Shown here in pieces: positions 11,991 to 24,308 of a DNA stretch of 64,000 nt. Location of the stretch: contig CM060708.1 in NCBI GenBank assembly GCA_030686995.1, positions 261,487,044 through 261,551,043 on the forward strand, given 5' to 3'. The notes under the pieces were generated by a model. That model did no database searches and had not been told where the DNA came from. It worked only from the letters and a program-made list of their open reading frames with translations. The DNA is from Artemisia argyi (Eukaryota > Streptophyta > Magnoliopsida > Asterales > Asteraceae). A program made the translations under genes and the position numbers. Position 1 is the first letter of the stretch. Each line of letters starts with the position of its first letter.

Positions 11991-12473
11991 TGTTGATACA
12001 AAAGTTGGGCGTTCCTGGTTATGGACTCTTGCTCTCGTACCAATTCGCCTCTTAGTACTTGTAACCTGCGCACTAAGAAAATAAACAACACCGTTAGGCT
12101 TATCGTGGGATTGTCTCCCATGATTAGACTCCGGCGTGAGAGTAAGTAATCGATTTAAGGTTCTCGTAAAGAGTTAGGGTTTTTGTATCGTACCTTGAAT
12201 GATAGTTATGTCATTCCTTATATAGGCGCAGAATCCTTGTAGGATTCGTGCTCCTTACGTTTCGCACCCATGGTGCTTATCCGGGTAAGGATATCTATTC
12301 CATAGATAGATGATCCTTATCTATACCGTGTATAGTTTATTTGGGTTGGGCTTAAGTGAGCCTGTTCCCATTATTAATGCGGCCCAAGTTACAATAGCCC
12401 ACGCATGGTGGTTTTGGGCTTTAGTAATGTTTATCATTTGGGCTCATGGCCCATATATAGACTATACGTCATC
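11991..12473 (-). repeat. 5' LTR of the Tat-type element
   Basis: One edge is fixed by the primer-binding site at 11971-11988: two bases separate it from TGTTGATAC at 11991. The other edge is inferred from TG...CA ends (GTCATCA at about 12473). No second LTR is present in the window, so its length (about 483) is approximate. Confidence 0.6.
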
Positions 12474-13303
12474 ACTTTGTGACTTTCGATTATTTAAATA
12501 TAAGTAACTGGCTGATAAAATGAAAATGCCCATCAAAGCACCGTCTTAGTATTAATTAACCAGCATGCTGAGAAATGCCAAAGATACATCATATAATTGT
12601 GTTTAAAGGGTTCCCACTAACACACACGAATGCTAGCAAAAGAAATGCCAAAAGTATAATTGTGCTTGAACATTTGTCTAAATCGGTCTTGTGATATTAA
12701 GGTTTTAGGTTTTGTTGCCTTGTTGGGTATGAAAAAAATTGACTATAAATTCGTGTCCAGGTAATTCACGGTATAAGGATGTTGGTGTCGATTGAAAAAT
12801 AGTGAATTTGTGTAATACTTATGTGTATTGTTGATTGGTATTTGTACGTATATGTAGAAACTAGAAAGTAAATGTATATGAATGTAAATATGCTGAATAG
12901 TATTTGACTTTTTTTAACCAGATGCATTGTCCATGCAGAGATCGATTTCGCTTGCAATTTTGAAGTTTCATCTCTCAAAGTTTTTCACACATGGACAACA
13001 CATGCACTTTCAAAGTTGTAAGGATAGCGCTTGTAATTTACTCTAAATAAAGTTTGAATTTCCAAATTTTACAATGATTAAATTGTGAGTCATTTACATA
13101 ATACTATACAGCGAACATAAATATACCCAAGATCAGAAAGTGAAGTGCTCGTTGATTGTGTGAGGTGCACAAACTATACATAATACTATCTTTTAGAAAC
13201 TCTTTACTTAAATTGTTGAAAGGTGAAACGTTTATTTCTTTGATGCTTGATTCTGTGTAATGTTTTAAATCTAAAAGCTCAACATGTCACATTTATTTGA
13301 ATA
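12474..13303. other. Intergenic, no gene seen
   Basis: AT-rich sequence between the Tat-type LTR and a small Helitron. No coding region, RNA gene or terminal repeats were recognised. Confidence 0.4.
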
Positions 13304-13586
13304 TCTATACTACTATATAATGTATTTGGGACTATTCTATAATTAGAAAGGCTTAAAAATTCAGACTTTTACTTACTAATTATGGAAATAACCACCCCTA
13401 ATAATCACCCCCAACAATTTATAACCACTTCAACAACTACCCCCAATAATTTATAACCACCTCAACAACCACCCCCAACAATTTATAACCACCTCAACAA
13501 CCACCCCAACAACCACTTTCTACCACCCCACCTCCCTCCTCTTCACCCCAACAATCCGCCCCCGCATCGCGCGGGCAACTTTCTAG
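13304..13586 (+). mobile_element. Small non-autonomous Helitron, copy A
   Basis: Starts TCTATACTACTATA after an A and ends with a GC-rich hairpin (CCCGCATCGCGCGGG) about 10 bases before the terminal CTAG, followed by T. These are the 5' TC, 3' hairpin and CTRR ends of Helitrons inserted between A and T. The middle is a short minisatellite of units such as AACAACCACCCCCAACAATT. No coding capacity. Two relatives lie at 24791 and 35113. Confidence 0.82.
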
Positions 13587-13861
13587 TATAAATAAATTAT
13601 TTGCAACCTATGACTTCCGTAAACAGTTTATGTTGTAAAATGATGTCGAGCTTGTTGCATTTTAATACCATTATTAGTTATGTTGATGGGTTCCAAACAA
13701 GACCACACATCAATAGTTTCATGGCATAGTAAAAGCTTTGACAGGTATCTTAACATTCAAAATAGCATAACAGTACATAAACATGATCTCCTACTCACAT
13801 AATGAAAAATTTAAGTTTAGAGACAGTATGTGTTTCCAGAGTACCACATGGTGACTTTCAC

Positions 13862-15825
13862 TTACTCTTTTAGAACAAGGTTTAACTTGAACTGCCTGCA
13901 TATATCGTCAAGCTTCATTTCCTTGTTCACCAGCTCATAAAGTTCAGCATCACAGTTTTCATCAAGCCACTCAGCCATCCCTTCAATCTGATGTTCCATA
14001 GCTTCCAAGTCATCTACACTAAGCCCCGTCTTTATTAGTTTCAACCGAACATCATAATCTTTCATCTTGGCTTTTAACTTATACGCACGATTGTCTAAAG
14101 CTCTATGGGCTATAACCTTTTTCATGTAAGCTTCATCTTCTAGCTTATACCGATTAGCATCTTCAATCATCTTCTCGATATCCACTGTAGACAAACTACC
14201 ATTGTTTGTTATCTTGATTGAATTGTGTCTGCCAGTAGTTATTTCTCTTGCTGAGACATTCAGGATTCCATCAGCATCTATCTCATAGCACACAATGACC
14301 TTAACTACCCCCCTGGGAGCAGATGGAATACCAGAGAGTTTAAGTTTTCCTAAGAAATAGTTTTCCTTACTTTTCAATCTCTCACCTTGATACACCTGAA
14401 ACACTATAGTTGTTTGATTGTCATCAACTGTAATGAATGTATCTTCCTTCTTGGTTGGTATAGGTGAATTTCTTGGAATCAAAACAGCCATAACACCCCC
14501 TTTACACGCTACACCAAGAGACAAGGGAGTAACATCAATTAGCTCTAAATCACGTACAGCTTCATCACCCATACAACTTAAGTTTGCAGCTAAAATTCCA
14601 GCACCATACGCAACTGCCTCATCAGGATTCATCCGTTGGCAAAGTGTTTTCCCATTGAACAGCTCCTTCAGCAATTCTTGTACCTTTGGGATCCTTGTTG
14701 ATCCACCAACAAGAACCACTTCATCAATGCTATCCTTACTCATGTTTACATCCCTCAAGTTTTTACAGTCTCCATGCACTTCTCAAACAAGTCCATATTT
14801 ACCTCCTCAAACTTAGCTCGAGTAAACTTTGAAAAAAAATCTATGCCATTACACAAGCAGTCAATATCTATCGTTGTTTCGATAGCTGTTGAGATATTCC
14901 TTTTTGCTCTCTCACAATGAAGCTTCAACCTACCCAAAGCTTTATGGTTGTTACTAACATCCACTTTCTGCTTTCTCGAATTCTTGGACAAAATGTTTAA
15001 CCATTCTATTATCAAAGTCTTCACCTCCCAAATGTGTGTCACCACCTGTAGCTTTAACCTCTATAACTCCACCTTCATCAATGGTGAGAATCGAAACATC
15101 AAAAGTACCACCACCCAAGTCAAAAACCAAAACATTCATCTTACCATCTATACTAGCTCTTTTGTCAATAGCATAAGCAATTGCTGCTGCTGTTGGTTCA
15201 TTAATCATACACAAAACTTCAAGTCCAGCAACTGCTGCAGCATCCTTAGTTGATTGGCGCTGTGAATCATTGAAATACGCAGGAACAGTAATCACCGCCT
15301 TTTCAACAGTTGAACCAAGATATGTCTCGGCAACCCCTTTCATCTTCGATAAAACCATGGAAGATATTTCTTCAGAAGCAAATTCTTTCCTTTCACCCTT
15401 ATAAGTAACCACAACTTTAGGTTTGTCATCGCTCCCAGCCACCACTTTAAAAGGCCACAGCTTCATGTCTGCTTGAACAATTTCATCGCTTGTTCTTCTT
15501 CCAATCAACCGCTTAACATCTATTATTATGTAATTCAGTAAAACAATGGTTAGTTTAAGACTAAATAACTAACAAATGCTAACATATTAGAAACAATGAA
15601 CAGTGACGAACCAAAGATTGTGTTGGTGGGGTTATAAGCCGCCTGATTCTTGGCAGCATCCCCAACCAAACGTTCAGTTTCATTAAAGGCGACACACGAT
15701 GGGGTGGTCCGGTTTCCTTGGTCATTTGCAATGATCTCAACGCGGTTGTGCTGCCAGACAGCCACACAAGAGTAAGTTGTTCCAAGATCGATACCAATAG
15801 CTGGGACTTTACCTCTTGAAAACAT
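13862..15825 (-). pseudogene. HSP70: HSP70-type gene, copy 2, with two frameshifts
   Basis: Exon 1 is 15825-15612 ([20 protein letters not shown] start; an upstream in-frame ATG at 15867 is less like the other copies). Exon 2 is 15519-13862, with the conserved phase-1 intron of only 92 bases. The reading frame breaks twice inside the ATPase domain. Near 14975, after HFVQEF, there is one extra base (or two lost). Near 14762, after CMETVK, four bases are missing compared with other copies. Downstream, the substrate-binding domain and a complete-looking lid continue open to 13862 and end in LVLKE, with no EEVD. Motifs on each side of the breaks are well kept, so inactivation is recent. As it stands it cannot make a full HSP70; only short N-terminal or internal products are possible. 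Confidence 0.85.
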
Positions 15826-15867
15826 TTCTAAATGGAAAAAGTTACCCCGTAATAGATTTGATTGCAA

Positions 15868-16525
15868 TGCATGTACAAATTATGCACTAGCTTACATCTT
15901 ACAATCATAATTTATATTCAAATCCGTCTGTTGAGGTACCAACCAAAAGTTGCAGATTTTGTTGTCTCATAAGTGGTTATTAATTGGGTGACTTACCAAC
16001 TTCCAATACAATGGAAAATGTACATTGCCTCTTAGGAACCCTTTATCAATTAATTTGTCTTGGGTGCATAAACAAATTCAACCTCAGTTGACACTAATAA
16101 AAGTATGCAAGTTTGTGGTCATTGGAAACTGTAGCAAAATATTAAAGCCAAAAGGCATGAACAACTTGAAATATGCATCCCGGCCAAAGTCCTGCTGTTT
16201 TAGCCTTTTCTAACTCAACGCCTAAAATAACTAAACGCATGGTCGAATTTGGTTTTATATTGCTAGTTAAATTACAAAACAAAAGAAAGCAACAAACAAC
16301 AAAGAAAAAAAAAATATATAATATAATTATGATCTTTTTGTTATGATCTTTTTGTTATGTCTTTTATGTATTTTGTTAACGACTCTAGTTATACAATCAG
16401 GTCGTAAAAGTAAACTTTAATGTGCATGTATCAGGGTATAACCTTTTGACTGGTTTGCAAAAGAAAAATAAACATAAAAGACATAACTCGAAAAAAATAT
16501 GGTACCTTATAACAAAAAAAATAAA

Positions 16526-16556
<31 letters not shown>

Positions 16557-17105
16557 TACAGATAATCTACCACACCTGCATATTTTATACATCGATAGAG
16601 ACAGTATGTTTCAGACAACCCAATCACAGTATTTTTAAATTTAATGCAAAGTTAAATTTGATTCACTGTCGTCAAGCTCCATAATTGTTCACCTCATCAA
16701 TTTGTAGTGAACCACTGAACCTAGTGATTTGAAATAATGCAAAAAAGATTAAACAAGAAAGGCAATGAACATTTACGGGCTCTGTTAGTTAATGGGCTTT
16801 GTGAGAATTTGCAAATTGCAATCCGATAATATGATTGAAAATTTTGTTTAAAAAAAGCAACAGCTAATTAGTAGTAAGTACCAAATGTTCAAACAGCATG
16901 AAGGTTTGGGTAATACTAATTTGGCTCGTACCATTATATCTCAAAACAAGCAGAGAAAATTCATAAGTAAATAGTACTACCAAATAAACATGATTCCCCA
17001 CATAAGTTTATGTATTAAAAACTTTAAAGCAATTGAACTGATAGTAAGCATATATTGCATAGCTTTATAGACATTAACAACGAGATAGTGCATTGTCGTC
17101 ACTTA
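15868..17105. other. Intergenic between HSP70 copies 2 and 3, with a microsatellite
   Basis: Holds an (ATAA)n/(TAA)n run at about 16518-16557. The stretch 16720-17100 is clearly similar to 27560-27940 (shared words include TTACGGGCT and GTGAGAATTTGCAAATTG), so it is part of the duplicated HSP70 unit, namely the 3' flank. A motif GATAGAGACAGTATGTTTCAG near 16585 resembles the array's 3'-flank motif. No other gene was seen. Confidence 0.5.
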
Positions 17106-19072
17106 TTAGTTCAATGCAATGTCCAACTTCTTGAGTTTGCAATAATTCTTGAGCTCCACCTCCTTTTTCTTCAACTTATCAGTTTCAGCATTTGGATTTT
17201 CATCAAGCCACTTAAGAGCTTTCTCAATTCGATGCTCTATGCCTAATTTCATGCTTAGTGCAGGAAACCACATCCCTGATCTAAGTTTCAATTGGACATT
17301 GTTATCCTTAATCTTGGCTCTTAAGTTACAAATATAAGTTTCTAAATCTCTATGAGCTTTCACCTTGCTCAGGTGCGCTTCATCCTCAATCTTATATCGT
17401 TCAGCATCTTTAATCATCTTCTCGATCTCCTTTGTTGACACACTGCCAGTGTTTGTGATCCTGACCGCTTTACTCTTGCCAGTAGTTGTTTCTGTGGCTG
17501 AGACATTCAAGATCCCATTAACATCTATTTCATAGCATAAGGTTACTTTAACTATCCCTCGGAGGGCAATAGGAAGGCCACGCAGTTCAAATTCTCCCAA
17601 TAAATAGTTTTCCGTGCCCTTTGATCTCTCACCTTGATACACCAAAATACGCGCTGACGTTTGATTGTCTGAAGCGGTAGCACACACCCATTCCTTTTTT
17701 ATTGGTATAGGGGAATTTCTTGGAATTACCACACCCATTAAATCTCCATTCAACCCCACACCGAGTGACAAAGGAGTAACATCAATTAGCACCAAAGACT
17801 TTGTTGCTTCATCGCCCAAGCCGCTTAAATTTGCAGCTAAAATTCCAGCACCATGTGCAACAGCCTCGTCAGGATTCAACTGGTGGCAGAGTATTTTTCC
17901 ATTGAACAACTCCTGTAACAGTTCTTGTACTTTAGGAATCCTGGTAGATCCGCCAACAAGAACAACTTCATCAATGCTATCTTTACTCATATTCGCATCT
18001 CTCAAACACATCTCCACATGCACCATACACTTCTTGAACAAGTCCATGTTCACCTCCTCAAACTTAGCCCGACTAAAATTTGCAGAAAAATCTATACCAT
18101 TAAACAAGCAATCAATTTCTAATGACGTCTGACTACAGGCTGAAATAACCCTCTTTGCTCTCTCACATTGAACCCTTAACCTACCTAAAGCTTTTATGTT
18201 GTTACTAATGTCCTGTTGATTTTTTCTTTTAAATTCTTGAACAAAATGATTCACCATTCTGTTATCGAAGTCTTCACCTCCCAAATGTGTGTCGCCACCT
18301 GTAGCTTTAACCTCGATGATTCCCTTTTCATCAATTATGAGAACAGAAACATCAAAAGTACCTCCACCCAAATCAAAAACTAACACATTCATCTCGCCAT
18401 CTACACCAGGTCTCTTGTCAAGAGCATAAGCAATTGCAGCTGCAGTAGGTTCATTAATCATACGCACGACTTCAAGTCCAGCAATCGCTGCAGCATCCTT
18501 TGTTGACTGACGTTGTGAATCATTAAAATAAGCAGGAACAGTTATCACCGCCTTTTCAACTGTCGATGCAAGATACTTTTGAGCAATTTCTTTCATCTTT
18601 GCTAAGACCATAGACGAAATTTCTTCTGCAGGAAATTCCTTCTTTCCACCTTTGTATGTGACCACAATTTTAGGCATGTCATCCTTCCCAGCCACAACCT
18701 TAAAAGGCCATAACTTCATGTCTTCTTTAACAGTTTCATCACTTGCTCTTCTTCCAATCAATTGCTTAACATCTGTTTGTTAATGCTTAAATTGTACATG
18801 TGAATATATAAACAAGTATAAATTAATTAACAATGAATGAGAAAAAAATGTGACTAACCGAAGATGGTGTTTGTAGGGTTACAAGCAGCCTGGTTTTTTG
18901 CAGCATCGCCCACAAAATGTTCAGTGTCGTTAAAAGCAACGCACGACGGGGTGATCCGGTTACCTTGATCATTGGGTATGATCTCAACACGGTTGTGTTG
19001 CCAAACAGAAACACATGAATAAGTTGTTCCAGGATCGATACCAATAGCTGGGGCTTTATGTGTTTTTGACAT
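17106..19072 (-). CDS. HSP70: HSP70-type chaperone, copy 3
   Basis: Exon 1 is 19072-18859 (71 codons plus one base) and exon 2 is 18772-17106, with an 86-base intron at the conserved phase-1 position. The product is about 626 residues, against about 650 for canonical plant HSC70. The ATPase domain has [28 protein letters not shown] and [15 protein letters not shown]. The catalytic Lys sits in DVKQLIGRR. The first phosphate loop reads [10 protein letters not shown], with Pro where Leu is nearly invariant. The linker is [13 protein letters not shown] instead of [13 protein letters not shown]. The lid is divergent and ends KKLDIALN without EEVD, so binding to EEVD-dependent TPR co-chaperones is not expected. 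The second half is almost identical to copy 5. It has an open frame and intact splice sites, and is probably expressed. A TATA box (near 19255) and a CACGTG lie upstream. Confidence 0.88.
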
Positions 19073-19249
19073 TCTGTAAGGGGTTACGAAATTTTACAAA
19101 ACCTTCGTTCATAATTTATGTTTATATTTATAATGTGAATAAGAGAATCGAATAAGATTAAAAAAATGGAAAAAAATAATGTTAACAAGTTCAAAACCAT
19201 ATTGTTGCCTTTTTAGAACCAACCGAATATATTTATATAAGATCTTTTC

Positions 19250-19270
19250 TGTATATAAAAGGGACACGTG
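19250..19270 (-). promoter_or_regulatory. Core promoter of HSP70 copy 3 (TATA box and G-box)
   Basis: On the minus strand, TTTTATATAC (about 19260-19251) lies some 180 bases before the start codon and is preceded by CACGTG (19270-19265). The same surroundings (AAGATCTTTTCTGTATATA on the plus strand) recur before copy 4. The position suits a 5' UTR of about 150 bases. The G-box could bind bZIP or bHLH factors; this is inference. Confidence 0.55.
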
Positions 19271-21129
19271 GAGTTCCCGTATTTTTTTTAATGATTTTTT
19301 GTTTCCAATATAGCTATAACACTTTTTTTTTTATAGGTAGGGATTTCTTTTCACAAAAAAGCACAGATATATATATATTCCATTTGACCCAACCAATACC
19401 GTGATGATTTTCTTTGAAACCTCAAAAAACCACTTCAAAGAAAATTTTATAACATATTTTCTAATTGAATTAATAAAACGAATCCAATTTCGTACAAGAA
19501 TGACTAATCCTAAAAAAGAAGGCAACGATTAAGTACCAACAGTTCCATAAGTACAGCAGCTTAGATTTGATAATTTCATGACTTGCATGAAGGTTCAGTA
19601 ATACTATCTTGAAACGGACCTTAATATCTTGAACAACCATATAAAATTAAGAAGTACTGCATTACATATAATCCCCCATAGAAGTTCTTGTATCAAATTA
19701 TTTGAAAAGATCTAACTGAGGGTAGGACAAAATATTAGTTCTAGAGACAGTGACAATGGTTTGATGAATTCAACCCTGCAATGAACCAAATCCAAGTGAA
19801 AATGGTTTGATTGACAGTCCAAGCCAAGTTCGACCTTGTTAAGATTCTGAAATAACTTCATCCTGCAGTAAGCAAAATACATCAGTTAAGACATTTTCCA
19901 TCAATTCCACATCTTGGCTTGCTTTGCATTGTTATATTGCAAGATTCAGTTAAAAAGAGAAAAGAAAAGGGTTTATGTGATAGCTTATTTATTTTCAAGT
20001 AGAACTTTCATGTAAACGAAACGACTTTTGTTTATCTGCTTATTTTGAAATAACTAGGGAGTGTTTAGTAATTTTAACGTGCTTAAGTGAGAAGGAATTA
20101 AAATTATTCTTAATTTAAAACCTTGCTATACATAGATTGCTTGAAATTTTAGAACAAACTATTACGTTGTCAAGCACTACTGCAATTTTTACAAATTAAG
20201 CAAATTCAAACACTACTATCCAAAGTGCTTATTTTAAGCAGATTAAGTAGTTATTTATAAACAGATGCATAAGCAGATAAGCAACCCCAAACGCCCTCAA
20301 GGAAGGAATGTTGAAATCAACTTAAATAATGTAACTATGAATCCAAATATCCAATGCAGGGTATACATAGTTATTCTCTCATGTTTAGACTGCAAAATTA
20401 CAAAAAGAAACTTCAGGTATGCAAGTGCATACCCAAAGTAGAAAACTTTATTGCAGTATATAGATCGGCCAACATAGCATAAATAGTTACCCACAGAAGT
20501 GCCCTGATACGCTAATAGATACTATAACCATGGGTGGTGATATCCGAAGACAAGATGAAAGGCTAAATATTTTGTAAAATTGTTTAAAGAGACCATGAAA
20601 GTATAAATTGGTCACATACATTATTTTGCAAGCTTTGTCTAATTCTGTGTTATGCCAGAATCCAGTTAGACAGTTCAAAGGACATTCTTTTGCAAGCTTT
20701 GTCTGATTCTGTATTGTGTCCGGAGGTGTGTTCCTTAATTTACAAACCAAAAAAGTACTCCAAAATGAGTGGTCGAGTCCATCAACCAAAGGCCTTTTGG
20801 CCTATACCGGTGAGTGGCCCATCAACCAAGAGGTGGGGGTTCAAGGCTAGTTGTATATAGGAAGTGTAGTTGGTAAAAAATTGGCTTTCAAAAACAAATG
20901 AGTGGGTGAGTTAGCCAAACAAGCTACAAAATGCATTTAAAAGAGACCAGTTGTTTCAGAGGAAAAAAACAAACAAATGCAAGGTATTAAACTATTAATC
21001 GAATATATTTGATTCATAAGTTGGAAATTGCAAAGTCAAAATCCAAAATGCACCTATATGAGACAAATAATCTAGTTACCCCATAAGCTGCATATGTATC
21101 AGTTAGTATTAAGCACATAGCTTGTGTAA
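19271..21129. other. Intergenic with a relic HSP70 3' flank and a MITE-like repeat
   Basis: The stretch 19525-19760 is similar to 35810-35985, the flank of relic copy 6 (shared order: GCAGCTTAGATTTGAT, CATGA-TTGCAT-AAGGTT, TTCTAGAGACAGTGACAA). It therefore looks like the 3' flank of an HSP70 copy whose coding part is gone. At about 20064-20299 are loosely matching ends, GGGAGTGTTTAG and CCCCAAACGCCCTC, typical of a PIF/Harbinger-like MITE; the ends are too worn to be sure. No gene was seen. Confidence 0.45.
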
Positions 21130-23194
21130 TCAAACCTTGAGAAGAGCTGTAAGTTTCACAGTCGGATAAGCCTTGTGGAATTTCGACACTTCACTCATTA
21201 TCTCCATTGACTTCTCATTATATTTGACTTTGTTACGCCAGCTAAAAACCATTTCCTCTAAAGCGTTTCCATGCTCCAATAACAAACGAGCTATATGAAG
21301 TTTCTGCTTTTCTCCATTCAATTCAAGAAACTCGATCCTTTTTAGATGCCTAATCAAGATTCCCCTTGGTTCAACTTCATCCAACTCCCAGTATTCCGGC
21401 CTTAAATATTCCTAGAACATCAAAATAGGATTAAGTTATTCATCTCAAGGTTGAAAAAACCCCAACTGATGTTGGAATTCTTAAAATTGCATATATTGTC
21501 CCAAGTATGTTACCTTAGGATCTCAATTTCGAATATTTTTCATCCAAAAATATAATTTGTTTCAAGTTGTTGTATATGATCTAAATGTAGAGGTGGAAAA
21601 CTTGAACACGTTAACATGAAAAAATGAGTCGATGTGGGTACATGTTTTATTTGAAAACAGTGACAAGCAGTTTACAAGTTGCACAAAGTATAATCAAGTA
21701 TTTAGAATCCCCTAACTCCTTCCTACAAAAGAACAGATTATTGTTCCATTAATAGCTATAATAAATCATCATTGGAGTATAAAATATAAACAAATTTTGA
21801 AAATGCACAAAGAAGTGTTGGCAGGCAACTCAACCTGACCCACTATGACCCATACAATTAAAATACCCCGTTTTTATCCAAACCATTACCCAACCTGCCC
21901 ATTTTTCGCCTATGATACAGGGTATTTCTGTCTCAAAATTCTATTCGAGATTGTATATCCTTTATATGTCTATGTTAAAAAAGCTAGAAATAACAAGTAC
22001 ACTGGATAACATGTGTGAGTAAGCTGTAAAGCTTCGATATTATACAAACAAAATGAATTAAATTTGAGATGAGGCAGAGTACCTCTTGAATGATCAAATG
22101 GAGAGACTCCAGATTCGGAGAACATCTGAGAATCCGGATGATTACATTCATGCTGAAGGCATCAATTGTTGTAGTTAGCTCCAATGTCTTCAGATTGGGA
22201 AAACATGCAGGGAAATTTCCTTGCCGATCACGTGCAGCATCAATGCCCTATCATAATGACAGCAAGCATACAGTTGAGTAAGTATTCTTAGTTAAACCCG
22301 ATGCCTAATGGTTGCCAATTTAAAAACCGTCGCTTAAGAAAAGTTCATTAACGACCCTAACAAGTTAGCAACTATCAAGGTATGAAAACGCGAAAGATAT
22401 ACAAATGCTATAATCTATATCATAACCTCGGATATGATTAGTAATTTGTGAGCCAAAGCACACCAAGTGATGCATTAAACTAAACTGCAGATTTCTATCA
22501 AGAGGTGCAAACAGATGGAGCATACTTTTATGTATATTGGTAGCTATAATTTGGCACACTTATGTTCAGAAAAACTTTTGCACCTTTATCTTTTCAGTGA
22601 CTGAAGACCAGACATTAAGAACTGTCCATATAGGCACATAATAATTTCAAATATCTCAAAATATCATATTCTTTCCTAGCAACCAAGTTCAGAAAGACAT
22701 AAAGCAGATTGAGAAATCTAATTAGGGGGTCTTCGGATTAGCTTACTTTTTAGGCTTATGGCTTATTTGAAATTGGAAAAGCTCACAAGCTCATTTTTTC
22801 AGATTATGAGCTTATAGCTTATATAAGTTCAACTTGATACGCTCGTAAGCCGAAAAAAGTGGGCTTGTGAGCTCTTCCAAATTCAAATCAGCCCATAAGC
22901 GCAGAAATAAGCTTATCCAAACACCCCCTTAGAAAAATACTATGGCCTCTAGTGAGACTTTCTGAGACCATGTCAAAGACTCCAAGTCAAGGATAGGAGA
23001 ATAAAGATTAAGTTTGACCATGCCAAATTCAAAGGCTTGTGCTGCAAAGTAGGTGATACAGACTACATTAACTAACCTGTGGGTTGATATAATCTACACT
23101 TCTAATACAAATATACAAATTTCAAAACGGCTAGCAAATTAAGCGCATTATTAAGATTTATGTTGTATATCTTATTACAAATGTTCTCAATTAA

Positions 23195-23280
<86 letters not shown>

Positions 23281-24308
23281 TATTCATGTCTTCACTTACA
23301 TAAATGCATGCTTATGTACGGTCAGGCATAACAATCGTTTATCGCATATAGAATTTTGCATAAAGAGAACGAGTATACCTGAATGTAAAAAAGATTGAGT
23401 GACAAAGATTCCACATGAGAAATCCAAGCCAACACCTCGCATAAGTCGTCCCCCAAAATAGATAAAACTCTCTCCTGCATCTTGTCTTGGGGGAGAATCA
23501 CAGCTTTCTTCAAGCTAACTAAGTTTTCAAGGACTAACTCACCTCTAGGACCAACACTCTCAAACGACACGAGTTCTGGGCAAGAAACCTTAAACCCGCA
23601 TAAATGAAACTTAAACGAATAAAAAGTATTTTGACAGTTACGAATTATCAGTGTCTTAAGCTTTGGTGATGAAATACAAACAGGACCAAATTTGTGTACG
23701 AAACAGTCTATTAAACTAAACTCCTCCAGTAACGGACTCATTCCGACAATCTTTTCTACTGAATCCAAATAAACACCGTTTAGCTCAACAACCCTCAATG
23801 CACGAAACTTTAAACTTGTACCGTCAGGCAAACGCAAACCATTTCTATACAACGACAACCTTAACACCTCCAACGAATCACACATTATCAAACAACTAGG
23901 AAACTGAATAGCCGAATACTTATTCTTAGGAGAAAACATTAACTCAAGTGACTTCACATTCCGCGTCACAGCGGCCTCAATCCACTTTTTCACAGTAGAC
24001 AATTTGTAGAATTCTAAACAGCGTAAACGAAAACTATCTAAATCTACTGTTGTATTGTTAGCTAAAGACCAAGTTACAAAGTCTTTAAATTTTTTCTTAG
24101 GTAAGGGTTTTAGTGCGCGTTCGCAGTCGATATTTAAAGACGGAAAGAATGGGATTGAAGTCCATAGAAACCTCCATCGTTTAGATAAAATGCTGGTTCG
24201 AACAACTTCTTCAGTGTTGGAGAGACCTTGAAGGATTAACTGAAGAACTGGGTCAGGCAAGTTACTGATGAAATCGGGGGTTCGTGTGGATTTCTTTCTC
24301 ATCTTCAT
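21130..24308 (-). CDS. F-box/LRR protein with C-terminal FBD domain
   Basis: Three exons, all with clean GT-AG borders and phase-0 joins: 24308-23379 (310 codons), 22247-22083 (55 codons) and 21411-21130. The product is about 458 residues. Residues about 10-50 (FISNLPDPVLQLILQGLSNTEEVVRTSILSKRWRFLW) are an F-box, which binds Skp1-type adaptors in an SCF ubiquitin ligase. The middle has leucine-rich repeats (SLEVLRLSLYRNGLRLP, ALRVVELNGVYL, LEEFSLIDCFV, LKTLIIRNCQN). The last exon has an FBD-type region (IRHLKRIEFLELNGEKQKLHIARLLLEHG, LEEMVFSW). Length and order fit the large plant F-box/FBD/LRR family, whose substrates are mostly unknown. The stop at 21132-21130 overlaps a possible weak donor (AAG-GTTTGA), so a further small exon cannot be excluded. 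Intron 1 contains a MITE and a long TA repeat. Confidence 0.85.
22725..22928. mobile_element. PIF/Harbinger-like MITE in the F-box gene intron 1
   Basis: About 204 bases with inverted ends (GGGGGTCTTCGGATTAGCTTA against TAAGCTTATCCAAACACCCCC) and a 3-bp TTA duplication on each side (22722-22724, 22929-22931). A relative with TAA duplications lies at 57608. No coding capacity. Confidence 0.8.
23199..23277. repeat. (TA)n microsatellite, about 79 bases
   Basis: An uninterrupted TA repeat inside intron 1 of the F-box gene. It is likely to vary in length between individuals. Confidence 0.95.

Larger units (their letters stand above)
7917..12473 (-). mobile_element. Truncated Ty3 retrotransposon of the Tat type (5' LTR-gag-protease-RT-RNase H start)
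   Basis: Read on the minus strand, the order is LTR (12473-11991), primer-binding site (TGGCGCCATCCGTGGGAC, 11988-11971), gag (from ATG 11954), protease and reverse transcriptase. The protease has IDGGASADILYDH. The reverse transcriptase has YVDDLVIKS, followed by a normal RNase H and then the first residues of a second RNase H (WILFTDGSSCVDGSGA). That second RNase H is the mark of the Tat/Ogre branch. The sequence breaks near 7975. Integrase, 3' LTR and the second target-site copy are missing, so this is a dead fragment. The gag-pol segments share one frame but are cut by several in-frame stops (for example ending at 11226, 10485 and 9642). It separates HSP70 copies 1 and 2. Confidence 0.88.

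Noticed and set aside
12310..12507. Hydrophobic 65-codon plus-strand frame
   Set aside because: It overlaps the LTR of the Tat-type element in antisense and has no homologue I recognise.
13380..13560. Possible CRISPR-like array (regular AACAACCACCCC units)
   Set aside because: Units are directly joined without unique spacers and lie inside a plant Helitron: a minisatellite.
17665..18132. Plus-strand frames of about 155 codons inside HSP70 copies 3 and 5 (also 32867-33334)
   Set aside because: Antisense shadows of conserved HSP70 code; they recur only because the sense genes are similar.
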